Shown here piece by piece: positions 44,560 to 53,589 of a DNA stretch of 64,000 bases. Location: the NCBI RefSeq assembly GCF_026625785.1, contig NZ_CP113063.1, positions 248,001-312,000 of the forward strand, read 5' to 3'. Position 1 is the first letter of the stretch; every line of letters starts with the position of its first letter. This stretch comes from Gordonia sp. SL306 (GTDB lineage Bacteria > Actinomycetota > Actinomycetes > Mycobacteriales > Mycobacteriaceae). Below the pieces are notes generated by a model. It was not told the DNA's origin. It worked only from the letters and a program-made list of their open reading frames with translations, and did no database searches. The translations under genes were made by a program, and so were the position numbers.

Positions 44560-46115
44560 TGGCTTGCCTTTCGGTTCAATAATGAGTCACCATCCAGCGC
44601 CCCGCTGAGTCGCTGACTCTCTTTCGACCCCGTCTTGTTGTTCCAGTAGGCGGTAGCGGCGGCTAGGGCAGGCGTCGAAACGCGGGTTGCTGATCGGTAA
44701 AGTCTGGAGACCTCGTCGAGTGATAGGTCGTCTAATAGGGCTAGAGTCCACAAAGCCTCTGCGCGGACAATTTCGTGAGAATCATTCAGCTGCTTTCTGG
44801 CCCATGTAACAATATCGGGGCTCGAAACGCCCAGATCGCGGGCGGTATGCAACAACCACAACTTTGACCAGGGGCTTCGCTCTGATGCTTCGGTTGCGCG
44901 GGCGAACAGTGCGTCACTTACAGTGAGGCCCTTTTGATTACGGAGAATAAAGTATCTGCAAATTATCTCACTGCGGAGTGGAGAGTCGAAAGCAAGGTCG
45001 GCCACAAGCTGTGATTCGAGTTCCTCTTCGTTGTCTGAGAGGAGTATCACGGCAGGGCTTACCAGGAAGTCAATATCCGTCTTTCGCGGATACCCTCCCT
45101 GGATTTTGCGTGACTCGGAGAACTTGGCCTGCCAATCTGAAAGTATTCGCTTCATTGACTCGGTGAGCTGCGCGCTCGTATCTTCGCTCGAAGGCTGTGG
45201 TGGTTCTGAATATGGGCCGAAATCGAAGTCCGTTGGATCAGTCGTCGACAAGTCTAAGGCGGCTATTATCGAAGCTGTTCGCGATCTGTTAGATGCAGCG
45301 ATAGTTTCTTTCAACCGAATGGAAGTCTTTTCCGAGGATAGAACCAATCCTAGGCTCCGTCCCACGCTTGCGGTGGTTTCTATTATCTCGTTTGCTGATT
45401 CCCAGTTCGAAGCCAGTACACGAATGTCGTCAGCATACCTATGAATAGGGTGTCCGCGTCGTGTCAATTGTCTGTCTACGATACTGAGGTAGGTGTCTGC
45501 TAGGCGGTCGCTAGCCTCCAGCATCTGCGGAAGTCCGCGCCCGTGGTGCCCAACGCCGAGAACCGTCTCCATGAGTTTACTAATTGCGTCGTAATCGAAT
45601 GATCTCAGCGATAGCTCACGACGCAGATCGGCGTGGTCGATAAACTCATAGCATGATGTAAAGTCGATCTCCACCACGTGAGTGTGATCGCCGGACTCTC
45701 CGAACATCGTGTGTTCTGACCAGGATCGTTCCTGTCGCGATGCTGGCGGAAGCGATTCTATTAGGCTATTGACCAGTGCGGTGTAGCGAACGCGTGAAAC
45801 TGGGCACAAAACTTCGACTGGGCGTGTCCCGACACCCTTTCTTGGCATCGTTATCACTTCGGATGCTGTTTGCTCACCAGCTTGTATTGCGCTGATCGCT
45901 GCTTGAGCTAGCTCGCTCGAAGATGAAGCGAGGCACCGGTAAATTATGAGATTGGGGAAATGGTCGAGCGCGGTCACTTCGATTGTCGTAGCTGCCGCAT
46001 GCACATGGGCAGTCAACGCTGCTGAGACCGGGTTTCCTTGAACAGCCACCTTTGCAAAGTACCGCGAATGAGGACGAATGCGCGGGGGTTGCGCTTTTTC
46101 TCTCGTGCCGGACAC
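44529..46115 (-). CDS. Reverse transcriptase of the abortive-infection (UG/Abi) type
   Basis: 528 residues from GTG 46115. RT palm motifs are intact: motif A EIDFTSCYEF (Asp151), motif B GRGLPQMLEASDRLADTYL (about 192-210), motif C RYADD (Asp229, Asp230) and motif D GLVLSSEKT. The C-terminal part (about 350-528) is a helical repeat region (VRAEALWTLALLDDLS) like the HEAT-type repeats of AbiA, AbiK and AbiP2. No maturase (X/thumb intron) domain and no intron or retron RNA is seen nearby. Known relatives make untemplated or protein-primed DNA and block phage growth; activity here is inferred. Clearly AT-richer than the host genes. Confidence 0.88.
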   Translation of the reverse strand: MSGTREKAQPPRIRPHSRYFAKVAVQGNPVSAALTAHVHAAATTIEVTALDHFPNLIIYRCLASSSSELAQAAISAIQAGEQTASEVITMPRKGVGTRPVEVLCPVSRVRYTALVNSLIESLPPASRQERSWSEHTMFGESGDHTHVVEIDFTSCYEFIDHADLRRELSLRSFDYDAISKLMETVLGVGHHGRGLPQMLEASDRLADTYLSIVDRQLTRRGHPIHRYADDIRVLASNWESANEIIETTASVGRSLGLVLSSEKTSIRLKETIAASNRSRTASIIAALDLSTTDPTDFDFGPYSEPPQPSSEDTSAQLTESMKRILSDWQAKFSESRKIQGGYPRKTDIDFLVSPAVILLSDNEEELESQLVADLAFDSPLRSEIICRYFILRNQKGLTVSDALFARATEASERSPWSKLWLLHTARDLGVSSPDIVTWARKQLNDSHEIVRAEALWTLALLDDLSLDEVSRLYRSATRVSTPALAAATAYWNNKTGSKESQRLSGALDGDSLLNRKASQWARSLTQKS

Positions 46116-46176
46116 GGTACCGAGGCGGGTTCGAGAGCATGGCCGAGGGTTGTCGGGTGCGCTGGGCGAACTGTGC

Positions 46177-47154
46177 CTAGCCGTCAGTCCGGGAAGCAGT
46201 CACGAGCACCTCGGCGAGATCCGTCAAGTCGTGCAAGACTGTGGTGCCGTGTTGCTGGGCCAGGCCTAGCTGATTGATGTGCATGGCCCACTGGCGTTCG
46301 GTCACTACAACGTCGCAATAGGGAACCGCGATCGACAGGAACGATAGATCGTTGAGATCGTTGGGTTTCCAGGGCTGTTGAGGATTGCGTAATCGGACCC
46401 GTCGTAGTTCGCTCATTACCCATCGGCTGGGGATGCCCTTCAGGAGATCGTATTGCGCCTCCTTGCTGGCAATCAGATCTCCAAGCTCGACTCCGCTGCG
46501 GTCGCACTCGGACATCAGAGGGTCGATAATGTCCGCGAGTTCCGACATGACCGCCACGTCGCCGAGGCGGCCTCCTAGCTTTTGCTCGACAACGGCTCTG
46601 CTCAGGCCGGTCTGACCGTCGGCGAAGGCTTGCGAGCTGGTGTGTATTTGCGAGGCTGTTTCGAGCATCTTCCGGGCAGCATCGGGCGCCTCTTCGGGCG
46701 CGGCCAAGACAAACAGCTCGGCCGCTTTACGCATTTCTGCGCGGACTGGCTCGGGTAGCAAATCCAGAGCAGGTAGGTCGAGCGCGTCGAAGAAGTCAAA
46801 GCGGGTGTCAAAGGCGTGCTTGAATCCGACTCCGAAGAGGTTGATCTGTGACGGCAGAGGCTCGCCGGTGAGGTACTCCCGAATCTCGGCCGGGACAATC
46901 TTGTGAACGGGGGCTATGGCGTGGAACTTGCTTAGTTCGGCCATCGTCTCGCCCAGTTCGCGACGGCTGTGCCCTGTCCCGCGGCGTTGGGTCTCGTAAT
47001 AGTGCGCGCAGGACAGGACGAACGACACCTGCCCTCGTTCCACAGCCACCCTCGCGAGGTCGAGAACCTCGGCGTACCGATCGCCGTCGGGTTTGCCGAC
47101 GCGGCGCTTAGTGAGGCCGATCCACTCGGACTGATCTAGGTAGATCCGCATCAT
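46177..47154 (-). CDS. PIN-like nuclease domain protein
   Basis: 325 residues. The start IYLDQSEWIGL places an Asp (Asp7) at the end of the first strand, as in PIN domains. A middle helix carries YYETQRR (Glu), and the end NDLNDLSFLSIAVPYCDVVV supplies acidic residues and the typical last strand before TERQW. PIN domains are metal-dependent RNases. It precedes the RT by 61 bases on the same strand, so it may be part of the same defence cassette or an independent module. No antitoxin-like partner is seen directly next to it. Confidence 0.65.
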   Translation of the reverse strand: MMRIYLDQSEWIGLTKRRVGKPDGDRYAEVLDLARVAVERGQVSFVLSCAHYYETQRRGTGHSRRELGETMAELSKFHAIAPVHKIVPAEIREYLTGEPLPSQINLFGVGFKHAFDTRFDFFDALDLPALDLLPEPVRAEMRKAAELFVLAAPEEAPDAARKMLETASQIHTSSQAFADGQTGLSRAVVEQKLGGRLGDVAVMSELADIIDPLMSECDRSGVELGDLIASKEAQYDLLKGIPSRWVMSELRRVRLRNPQQPWKPNDLNDLSFLSIAVPYCDVVVTERQWAMHINQLGLAQQHGTTVLHDLTDLAEVLVTASRTDG

Positions 47155-47196
47155 CCGTGCATTGTCTCGTAGACCTATGACACCGGCACCCTTCTT

Positions 47197-47607
47197 CTAC
47201 TGCCCGTTGCGCAATTGCTGTGACGGTTCATGATTGACGTCAATCCGCACGCTCTGTGCTTCGTCCCTCGCCCGCTGCTCTGCCGAAGGTCGCTGTTGCT
47301 CATGTTGTTCGGTTCGTTTGTCCTCGCTGTGGCGATGTCCGTGGTGAGCGTCGGCCGTCGGCTCTCGGGCCGTCCGTATCGCCCGCTGTGTGGCCCGCTC
47401 GCGGGTTTCCGGCTGTTGTTGGTGGCGTGGGCGGGGCCAAGCCGTCCACGGGCTTCTGGGGGTTTCTGGCGCGCTACCCTCACCCGCGGCGACGGGTGGG
47501 CGTTCAGCCTTGGGCTGCGGTGGTTCGGCGCGGTTTTCGTCAGATGTGTCGTGCGGCAACGTATCCCGCTGTTCAGCGGACGCGGAATCGGCCTGGCTGT
47601 TGGGCAC
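47197..47607 (-). CDS. Low-complexity hydrophilic protein next to the tRNA end of the element
   Basis: 136 residues, rich in Arg, Glu, Gln and Pro (RATQRAIRTAREPT, EQHEQQRPSAEQRARDEAQ), probably disordered with a helical end. It resembles the C-terminal tail of mobilisation or replication proteins, but no catalytic part is present, so it could be a leftover piece. It starts 20 bases from the tRNA gene. This is the place where an integrase gene would be expected. Confidence 0.35.
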   Translation of the reverse strand: MPNSQADSASAEQRDTLPHDTSDENRAEPPQPKAERPPVAAGEGSAPETPRSPWTAWPRPRHQQQPETRERATQRAIRTAREPTADAHHGHRHSEDKRTEQHEQQRPSAEQRARDEAQSVRIDVNHEPSQQLRNGQ

Positions 47608-47626
47608 TCAGGACCGGTTGCGGTGG

Positions 47627-47698
47627 TGCGCGCAAGGGGATTTGAACCCCTGACCGCTGGTGTGTAAGACCAGAGCTCTACCGCTGAGCTATACGCGC
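47627..47698 (-). tRNA. tRNA-Val (anticodon UAC)
   Basis: Folds on the minus strand: acceptor GCGCGTA/TGCGCGC (one G-U pair), D-arm GCTC..GAGC, anticodon stem CTGGT/ACCAG with loop CTTACAC (anticodon TAC), T-arm AGGGG TTCAAAT CCCCT. A CCA follows at 47626-47624, so the 3' end is encoded. Its 3' half is the attachment site of the adjacent element. Confidence 0.96.
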
Positions 47699-47815
47699 GT
47701 GAGTGAACACCGATGTCGAGACCGGCGAACACCAAGACATGAATGTAATGGCTCACGGGCCCCAGCCCAAACCCAGAGCCAAAGCTCCAGCCCGACCTGC
47801 GGCCGAGTTCACCGA

Positions 47816-48253
47816 TCAACCGGACGGCTCGCTCAACACCCGACCCGCGCGGGCCAGCAACCCGCGCAGCTCTTCGAGGCCCGCCGCGCCGATCTCGTCG
47901 CGAAGTCGCCCCTCGACCGCACGCACCTGTTCGGCATACTGTGCGACCGCCGCGGATCCACGAGGCGTTGATCTCACCAGCCGCGCGCGACGATCGGCCG
48001 GGTCGGTCACCACATCGACCAGGCCCAGCTCCCGCACCTTCCCGACCAGCTCGCCCATCGCCTGTCCGGTCATTCCCGCCGCCGTCGCCAGATCACCGAT
48101 GCGGCTGCCCTCCGGGGCCAGGTAGCGGAACACCGAGAAGTGGGCGGGCCGGATCCCGTCGATCGCCAGGTCGTCGAGCACTCGGTCCTCGAAAGCCCGG
48201 GTCGCCTCCACCAGGAGTCGCAAGAGCAGTCGAGGCGGGTCTTCCGAAGGCAT
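47816..48253 (-). CDS. MarR family transcriptional regulator
   Basis: 145 residues. Winged helix with PAHFSVFRYLAPEGSRIGDLA, recognition helix region MTGQAMGELVGKVRELGLV and wing VVTDPADRRARLV; long dimerisation helices at both ends. ATG 48253 lies at one end of a perfect palindrome whose other end overlaps the start of the divergent cupin gene, so it almost surely represses itself and the cupin gene. Confidence 0.9.
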   Translation of the reverse strand: MPSEDPPRLLLRLLVEATRAFEDRVLDDLAIDGIRPAHFSVFRYLAPEGSRIGDLATAAGMTGQAMGELVGKVRELGLVDVVTDPADRRARLVRSTPRGSAAVAQYAEQVRAVEGRLRDEIGAAGLEELRGLLARAGRVLSEPSG

Positions 48254-48280
48254 AATTACCAAGGTAGCCTTGGTAATTAT
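48252..48280. promoter_or_regulatory. MarR-type operator covering both divergent start codons
   Basis: ATAATTACCAAGG-TAG-CCTTGGTAATTAT: perfect 13-bp arms, 3-base centre. The two ends contain the start codons of the MarR gene (48253) and cupin gene (48279). It fills the whole 25-base space between them. Confidence 0.85.
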
Positions 48281-48800
48281 GGACGGCAACACCCTGACCT
48301 TCCGCGACGGTCACGTCATCGAGGTCATCGGGACGACGTCCGACGGCGACGACGCCGTTCTCGTCCTGCGCCATGAGATCCCGACGCCGGGACGGATGGC
48401 CGGGCCTCATTGGCATCCGAACCTCACCGAGTCATTCCATGTGCGACGCGGACGAATGCGGTTTCGCGTCGACAAGAACGACGTCGAACTCGGCCCCGAC
48501 GACGAGCTCACCATCCGACCGCGCCAGGTGCACGAGTTCTGGACCCTCGACCACGACGTCGAGGTCGAGCATGTGATCCGCCCACCCGCGCATCATCGCG
48601 AGATGTTCGAGACCTGGCATCGGCTGGACGCCGCGGGGCGCACCAATCGATACGGCATCCCCCGCAATCCGCTCGATCTCGCGACCTTGTGGGAACTCCA
48701 GGACGGCTACCTCGCCGGCATTCCCGCGTGGCTTCAGCGACTGGTGTTCCCACCGCTCGCCCGACTGGCCCGCCGCACGGGACGGGTCTCAGTCGGCTGA
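48279..48800 (+). CDS. Cupin-domain protein
   Basis: 173 residues. A beta-barrel with HWHPNLTESFHVRRGRMRFRV (metal-binding His/Glu motif 1) and RPRQVHEFWTLDHDVEVEH (motif 2); the C-terminal helical tail is Arg-rich. Small cupins of this kind include sensors, quercetinase-like oxygenases and isomerases; no substrate can be assigned. ATG 48279 overlaps the operator; there is no room for a ribosome site, so a leaderless transcript is likely. Confidence 0.85.
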   Translation: MDGNTLTFRDGHVIEVIGTTSDGDDAVLVLRHEIPTPGRMAGPHWHPNLTESFHVRRGRMRFRVDKNDVELGPDDELTIRPRQVHEFWTLDHDVEVEHVIRPPAHHREMFETWHRLDAAGRTNRYGIPRNPLDLATLWELQDGYLAGIPAWLQRLVFPPLARLARRTGRVSVG

Positions 48801-48816
48801 CCGAGCATGAACACGA

Positions 48817-49308
48817 TCAGCGCGCGGCGAGCAGCGCCTTGTCCCACAGCGCCTGCTCGCGGGCTTCGCCAGGGCCGACGACGTCCGCGAACGCGACCGT
48901 TCCGTCGCGCTCGATCAGGAACGTCCCGCGGTTCGGGTAACCGTTGTGTTCGTTGAAGACGCCGTACGCCTCGGCGACCGCACCATGGGGCCAGAAATCC
49001 GAGAGGATCGGGAACAGGAACCCCTGCGCAGACGACCACACCTTGTGCGTCGGCGGCGGCCCTACCGACACGGCGACGGTACGTAGCCCGTCGTGGTCGA
49101 ACTGCGGTTGATGATCCCTGATGTAGCCGAGTTCACCCTGACACGTCCCGGTGAACGCCAGCGGGAAGAACACCAGCAGCACCTTGCTCTCGGCCCGGAG
49201 GGCAGACAGCGAGATGCGCTGGTTGTTCTGGTCGCGGAGCTCGAAGTCGGGCGCGGCGTCTCCCACGCGCAGCGGCGACGTCGGGAGGACCGTACCCTCG
49301 CCGGTCAT
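48817..49308 (-). CDS. ahpE: Peroxiredoxin AhpE
   Basis: One-Cys thiol peroxidase that reduces peroxides and peroxynitrite. 163 residues. The peroxidatic site is PLAFTGTCQGEL (Thr53, Cys56). A catalytic Arg is likely in the NRGTFLIERDG region. ATG 49308 overlaps the stop of the DUF3052 gene in an ATGA, as expected from the M. tuberculosis order Rv2239c-Rv2238c. Confidence 0.93.
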   Translation of the reverse strand: MTGEGTVLPTSPLRVGDAAPDFELRDQNNQRISLSALRAESKVLLVFFPLAFTGTCQGELGYIRDHQPQFDHDGLRTVAVSVGPPPTHKVWSSAQGFLFPILSDFWPHGAVAEAYGVFNEHNGYPNRGTFLIERDGTVAFADVVGPGEAREQALWDKALLAAR

Positions 49309-49757
49309 GTGCGCTTGCGGGTCTTCGGCTGCACCAGCCGCGACCCCGACCATCCCCCGAGACTCATCACATTGGTCTGTGTCAGGCCGGCCGTCGGTGC
49401 GGACTCGGCGATCTCGCTGGGATCGACATGTCCGTCCGTGCCGGTCTTCGGCGAGAAGACCCAGACGTACCCGTCGTCGGCCAGGGGCGAGATGGCGTCC
49501 ATCAGTGCATCGACCAGGTCACCGTCGTCATCACGCCACCACAGCACGACGACGTCGACGACGTCATCTGCGTCCTCATCGACCATCTCACCGCCGATGA
49601 CGTCTTCGATGTCGGCCCGCAGGGCGTCGTCGGTGTCTTCATCCCAACCCAGTTCCTGCACCACCATGCCGGACGTGAATCCCAGCTTGTGGGCGTTGTT
49701 GCCCCCAGCGCTGCTGGACTCTGTGGCGGCTACCACCGCGTGCGACCTCCCTGCCAT
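49305..49757 (-). CDS. DUF3052 family protein
   Basis: 150 residues. LGFTSGMVVQELGWDEDTDD is the DUF3052 start; then comes an acidic middle (GGEMVDEDADDVVD), a strand pair VLWWRDDDGDLVDALMDA and a conserved GYVWVFSPKTG segment. Function unknown; conserved next to ahpE and near aceE in mycolic-acid bacteria. Confidence 0.88.
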   Translation of the reverse strand: MAGRSHAVVAATESSSAGGNNAHKLGFTSGMVVQELGWDEDTDDALRADIEDVIGGEMVDEDADDVVDVVVLWWRDDDGDLVDALMDAISPLADDGYVWVFSPKTGTDGHVDPSEIAESAPTAGLTQTNVMSLGGWSGSRLVQPKTRKRT

Positions 49758-49834
49758 GCGAATTCGACTGTCAGCTTAGGGAACAGCCTAAATGCTCAGA
49801 GTGCAACCCGAACAGGGGGCAGGCCGAATGTGTC

Positions 49835-50485
49835 TCACGGGGTGGGCGGCGAAGCAGGCGCCGACGACGGGCCTGCACCGGTCGCACCGGACGTGGGCAC
49901 CGGCGACGCCGCGACGGTCGGCGGCAGCGGGAGGTAGACCGAGCACGCGTTCAGCGTGGCCTGCTTGTCCCGGGTCCATTGGGCGGCAACGGGATTGAGC
50001 CCGTCGAGTTGGCGCTGCCCGATGGCGGCACCGAGTCGTCCGGTGGAGTCGAGGAACCGGTTGGCCGGGTCCGCCACGTCGGCGGGGGTCGCCTCGGTCA
50101 CCTGTTGCCGGATCAGGTCGGCCCCGGCGATCAGGCTCGCGCGCGCCTTGTCATCGAGGTCTCCCACGTCGCTGTAGGTGTGGACTTCGGTGAGTCGACG
50201 GACGAACGCGTTGTACCCGCGGACCATCACGACCATCGACGACATGGCCTCGCGGCACAGTTTGCTCGCGTCGTCGCGTCCGGCGGTCTCGCTCGACGCG
50301 GCGACGTCCGAACTGTAGGCGGCCACCTCACCGGGGGCCGCGGACCCGCTTCCGTCCACCGACGACGAGCATCCGGCCGCCGATGCCGCGAGGAGTATCA
50401 CGGCGCAGATCATCGTCGCAGCAGGTGCCGCCGGCCGTCGTCGACCGGCCCTGCGTGCGGTGCTGCTCCTGCCGGTGTCCCGCAT
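49835..50485 (-). CDS. Putative lipoprotein
   Basis: 216 residues. An RR-containing N-terminus, hydrophobic stretch ICAVILLAASAAG and a Cys at the lipobox (about residue 39) indicate a lipoprotein. The mature part is helical with a Ser/Asp-rich start and a Pro/Ser/Thr-rich tail. It may match the hypothetical gene Rv2240c. Function unknown. Starts at ATG 50485, divergent from aceE. Confidence 0.75.
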   Translation of the reverse strand: MRDTGRSSTARRAGRRRPAAPAATMICAVILLAASAAGCSSSVDGSGSAAPGEVAAYSSDVAASSETAGRDDASKLCREAMSSMVVMVRGYNAFVRRLTEVHTYSDVGDLDDKARASLIAGADLIRQQVTEATPADVADPANRFLDSTGRLGAAIGQRQLDGLNPVAAQWTRDKQATLNACSVYLPLPPTVAASPVPTSGATGAGPSSAPASPPTP

Positions 50486-50693
50486 TGCGCTCCTGACCCA
50501 CGAGTAACCAACACCAGAACGCTACCGCAGGTCGCGGCGGGTGGCAGCAAGGTTGACCACCCGATGCCAACCGCAGTGACATGGGGCACGATGAGAGGGG
50601 GACGCCGCGGTCCCGACATCATGGGAGCGGCCCCGTGTCATCGCACGCCGGACACCACCGTGAATCCGGCCGACCGAGGGAGTAGGCATAACA

Positions 50694-53513
50694 GTGACCG
50701 ACCAGGCAGACCGCACGACGACCGCCACCCAGGGCAACGGCTCCAAGCCGGCAAAAACCCCAGCCGGCGGTGATCGCAACCGCGTTCGCGTCATCCGCGA
50801 GGGAGTTGCGTCGTACCTGCCGGACATCGACCCCGACGAAACCGGGGAATGGCTCGAATCCTTCGACGACCTGCTCGATCACGCGGGTCCCGCCCGCGCC
50901 CGCTACCTGATGCTCCGACTCCTCGAACGCGCAGGCGAGAAGCGTGTCGCGATCCCCTCGCTGACATCGACCGACTACGTCAACACCATTCCCACCGAGA
51001 ACGAGCCATGGTTCCCCGGCGACGAAGAGGTCGAGCGCCGGTTCCGTGCGTTCATCCGCTGGAATGCCGCGATCATGGTCCACCGCGCGCAGCGCCCCGG
51101 TGTGGGCGTGGGCGGACACATCTCCACGTACGCGTCGTCGGCCGCGCTCTACGAGGTCGGCTTCAACCACTTCTTCCGCGGTACCGATCACCCCGGCGGC
51201 GGCGACCAGGTCTTCATCCAGGGTCACGCGTCCCCGGGCATCTACGCCCGCGCCTTCCTGGAAGGGCGCATCGACGAGGCCCGGATGGACGGCTTCCGGC
51301 AGGAACACAGCCATGCCGGCGAGGGGGGCGGTCTGCCCTCGTACCCCCACCCGCGCCTCATGCCGGAGTTCTGGCAGTTCCCGACGGTGTCGATGGGACT
51401 CGGCCCGATGAACGCGATCTACCAGGCGCGTTTCAACCACTACCTGCACGACCGCGGCATCACCGACACCTCCGACCAGCATGTGTGGGCCTACCTCGGC
51501 GACGGCGAGATGGACGAGCCGGAGTCGCGGGGTCTGGCCAGCTTCGCCGCCACGGAGGGCCTCGACAACCTCACCTTCGTCATCAACTGCAACCTGCAGC
51601 GCCTCGACGGCCCGGTCCGTGGAAACGGCAAGATCATCCAGGAGCTCGAGTCGTTCTTCCGCGGCGCAGGCTGGAACGTCATCAAGGTGATCTGGGGTCG
51701 CGAGTGGGACACCCTGCTGCACGCCGATCGTGACGGTGCGCTGGTGAACCTCATGAACACCACCCCCGACGGCGACTTCCAGACCTACAAGGCCAACGAC
51801 GGCGCGTTCGTGCGCGAACACTTCTTCAACCGCGACCCGCGCACCAAGGAACTCGTCAAGGACCTCTCGGACGCCGAGATCTGGAATCTGAAGCGCGGTG
51901 GCCACGACTACCGGAAGATCCATGCCGCCTACGCGGCGGCGATGGCCCACAAGGGCCAGCCGACGGTGATCCTCGCGCACACCATCAAGGGCTACACGCT
52001 CGGCAAGCACTTCGAGGGCCGCAATGCGACCCACCAGATGAAGAAGCTGACGCTCGATGATCTGAAGGCCTTCCGCGACAGCACCCGCATCCCGATCACC
52101 GACGCGCAACTCGAGGAGAACCCCTACCTGCCGCCCTACTACCACCCGGGGCCGGAATCGCCGGAGATCCAGTACATGCTGGACCGGCGCAAGACCCTCG
52201 GCGGTTTCCTGCCTGCCCGGCGCACCAAGTCCAAGGCACTGAAGCCCGACGTCAGCCGGGCGCTCAAGACCGCGGGCAAGGGTTCGGGCAAACAGCAGGT
52301 CGCCACCACCATGGCGCTGGTACGCATCTTCAAGGATCTGTTGCGCGACAAGGAGATCGGCAATCGGATCGTGCCCATCATCCCGGACGAGGCACGTACC
52401 TTCGGGATGGATTCGTGGTTCCCGACCCTGAAGATCTACAACCGCAACGGACAGCTCTACACCTCCGTCGACGCCGAGCTCATGCTCGCGTACAAGGAGA
52501 GCGCCGAGGGCCAGATCCTGCACGAGGGCATCAACGAGGCCGGGTCGGCAGCGTCGTTCACCGCTGTCGGCACGTCGTACTCGACCCACGACGAACCGAT
52601 GATCCCGCTCTACATCTTCTATTCGATGTTCGGTTTCCAGCGCACCGGCGACAGCCTGTGGGCGGCAGGTGACCAGATGGCCCGCGGGTTCGTCATCGGC
52701 GCGACCGCGGGGCGGACCACTCTGACCGGTGAAGGACTCCAACACGCGGACGGCCATTCGCCGCTGCTGGCCGCCACCAATCCAGCTGTGGTGTCGTATG
52801 ACCCCGCCTTCGCATTCGAGCTCGGTCACATCATCGCCGACGGGCTCGAGCGCATGTACGGCGACGAGCCGGAGAACGTCTACTACTACCTGACCGTGTA
52901 CAACGAGCCGATCAGTCAGCCGGCACAGCCGGAGAATCTCGATGTCGCGGGCGTTCTCAAGGGCATCCATCGATTCACCGACGCCCCCCAGGGCAAGGAG
53001 CATCCCGCCAGCATCCTGGTGTCGGGCGTGACGATGCCCGATGCGCTGCGCGCCTCGGAGATCCTCGCAGAGGAGTGGAACGTCGGAGCCAACGTCTATT
53101 CGGTCACGTCGTGGAGTGAACTCGCCCGCGACGGCATCCGGGTCGATCGCGCGGCGGTGCGCGAACCCGCGGTCGATCACCCTCGGCCCTACCTGACGGA
53201 ACTCCTCGCGGATGTCGCCGGTCCGGTGGTCGCGGTGAGCGACTACATGCGCGGGGTGCCGGAGCAGATCCGTGCCTACGTACCGGGCACGTATCTCACC
53301 CTGGGCACCGACGGCTTCGGCTTCTCCGACACCCGGCCCGCTGCACGGCGGTTCTTCAACGTCGACGCCGAGTCCATCGTCGTCGCGGTGCTCGTGGCGC
53401 TCGCCCGGGACGGACACATCCCGTTCACCGTCGCGGCCGAAGCGGCGGAGAAGTATCAGATCACCGACGTCGCCGCGGCCCCGGAACAGACCAGCGATCC
53501 GGGCGTGGCCTGA
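50694..53513 (+). CDS. aceE: Pyruvate dehydrogenase E1 component (homodimeric)
   Basis: Decarboxylates pyruvate and passes the acetyl group to E2, feeding acetyl-CoA to the TCA cycle and to the fatty-acid genes downstream. 939 residues, the usual length of alpha2-type E1. TPP site [12 protein letters not shown] with [14 protein letters not shown] after it; active-site His motifs GGHISTYAS and [14 protein letters not shown] start at 50694. It is ended by a strong hairpin before mabR. Confidence 0.96.
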   Translation: MTDQADRTTTATQGNGSKPAKTPAGGDRNRVRVIREGVASYLPDIDPDETGEWLESFDDLLDHAGPARARYLMLRLLERAGEKRVAIPSLTSTDYVNTIPTENEPWFPGDEEVERRFRAFIRWNAAIMVHRAQRPGVGVGGHISTYASSAALYEVGFNHFFRGTDHPGGGDQVFIQGHASPGIYARAFLEGRIDEARMDGFRQEHSHAGEGGGLPSYPHPRLMPEFWQFPTVSMGLGPMNAIYQARFNHYLHDRGITDTSDQHVWAYLGDGEMDEPESRGLASFAATEGLDNLTFVINCNLQRLDGPVRGNGKIIQELESFFRGAGWNVIKVIWGREWDTLLHADRDGALVNLMNTTPDGDFQTYKANDGAFVREHFFNRDPRTKELVKDLSDAEIWNLKRGGHDYRKIHAAYAAAMAHKGQPTVILAHTIKGYTLGKHFEGRNATHQMKKLTLDDLKAFRDSTRIPITDAQLEENPYLPPYYHPGPESPEIQYMLDRRKTLGGFLPARRTKSKALKPDVSRALKTAGKGSGKQQVATTMALVRIFKDLLRDKEIGNRIVPIIPDEARTFGMDSWFPTLKIYNRNGQLYTSVDAELMLAYKESAEGQILHEGINEAGSAASFTAVGTSYSTHDEPMIPLYIFYSMFGFQRTGDSLWAAGDQMARGFVIGATAGRTTLTGEGLQHADGHSPLLAATNPAVVSYDPAFAFELGHIIADGLERMYGDEPENVYYYLTVYNEPISQPAQPENLDVAGVLKGIHRFTDAPQGKEHPASILVSGVTMPDALRASEILAEEWNVGANVYSVTSWSELARDGIRVDRAAVREPAVDHPRPYLTELLADVAGPVVAVSDYMRGVPEQIRAYVPGTYLTLGTDGFGFSDTRPAARRFFNVDAESIVVAVLVALARDGHIPFTVAAEAAEKYQITDVAAAPEQTSDPGVA

Positions 53514-53534
53514 CAGTACCGGCACGTTCGCTCT

Positions 53535-53570
53535 GCGTCGGCCGACGATCTGCGGATCGTCGGCCGACGC
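53535..53570 (+). terminator. Terminator between aceE and mabR
   Basis: GCGTCGGCCGACGATC, four-base loop, and the exact reverse complement: a perfect 16-bp stem 22 bases after the aceE stop and 20 bases before mabR. Confidence 0.8.
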
Positions 53571-53589
53571 ATGGGCATAGATTGAGACC

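Larger units (their letters stand above)
40276..47668. mobile_element. Integrated element at tRNA-Val with reverse transcriptase cassette
   Basis: About 7.4 kb bounded by 42-bp direct repeats: the 3' half of tRNA-Val at 40276-40317 and the same sequence inside the intact tRNA at 47627-47668 (one mismatch, 40285 versus 47636). All supported genes are on the minus strand. Contents: hypothetical, PIN-like, RT, HEPN, small gene, P27-like terminase small subunit, several small phage-type genes (two broken), membrane protein. The RT/HEPN part is clearly lower in GC than the chromosome. No integrase, excisionase, portal or capsid gene is seen, so it is likely a defective prophage, satellite or remnant island. 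Confidence 0.8.

Noticed and set aside
46116-46176. Possible retron RNA or intron RNA next to the RT gene
   Set aside because: Only 61 bases separate the RT from its upstream gene; no msr-msd hairpins or group II intron domains can be drawn, and the RT lacks a maturase domain.
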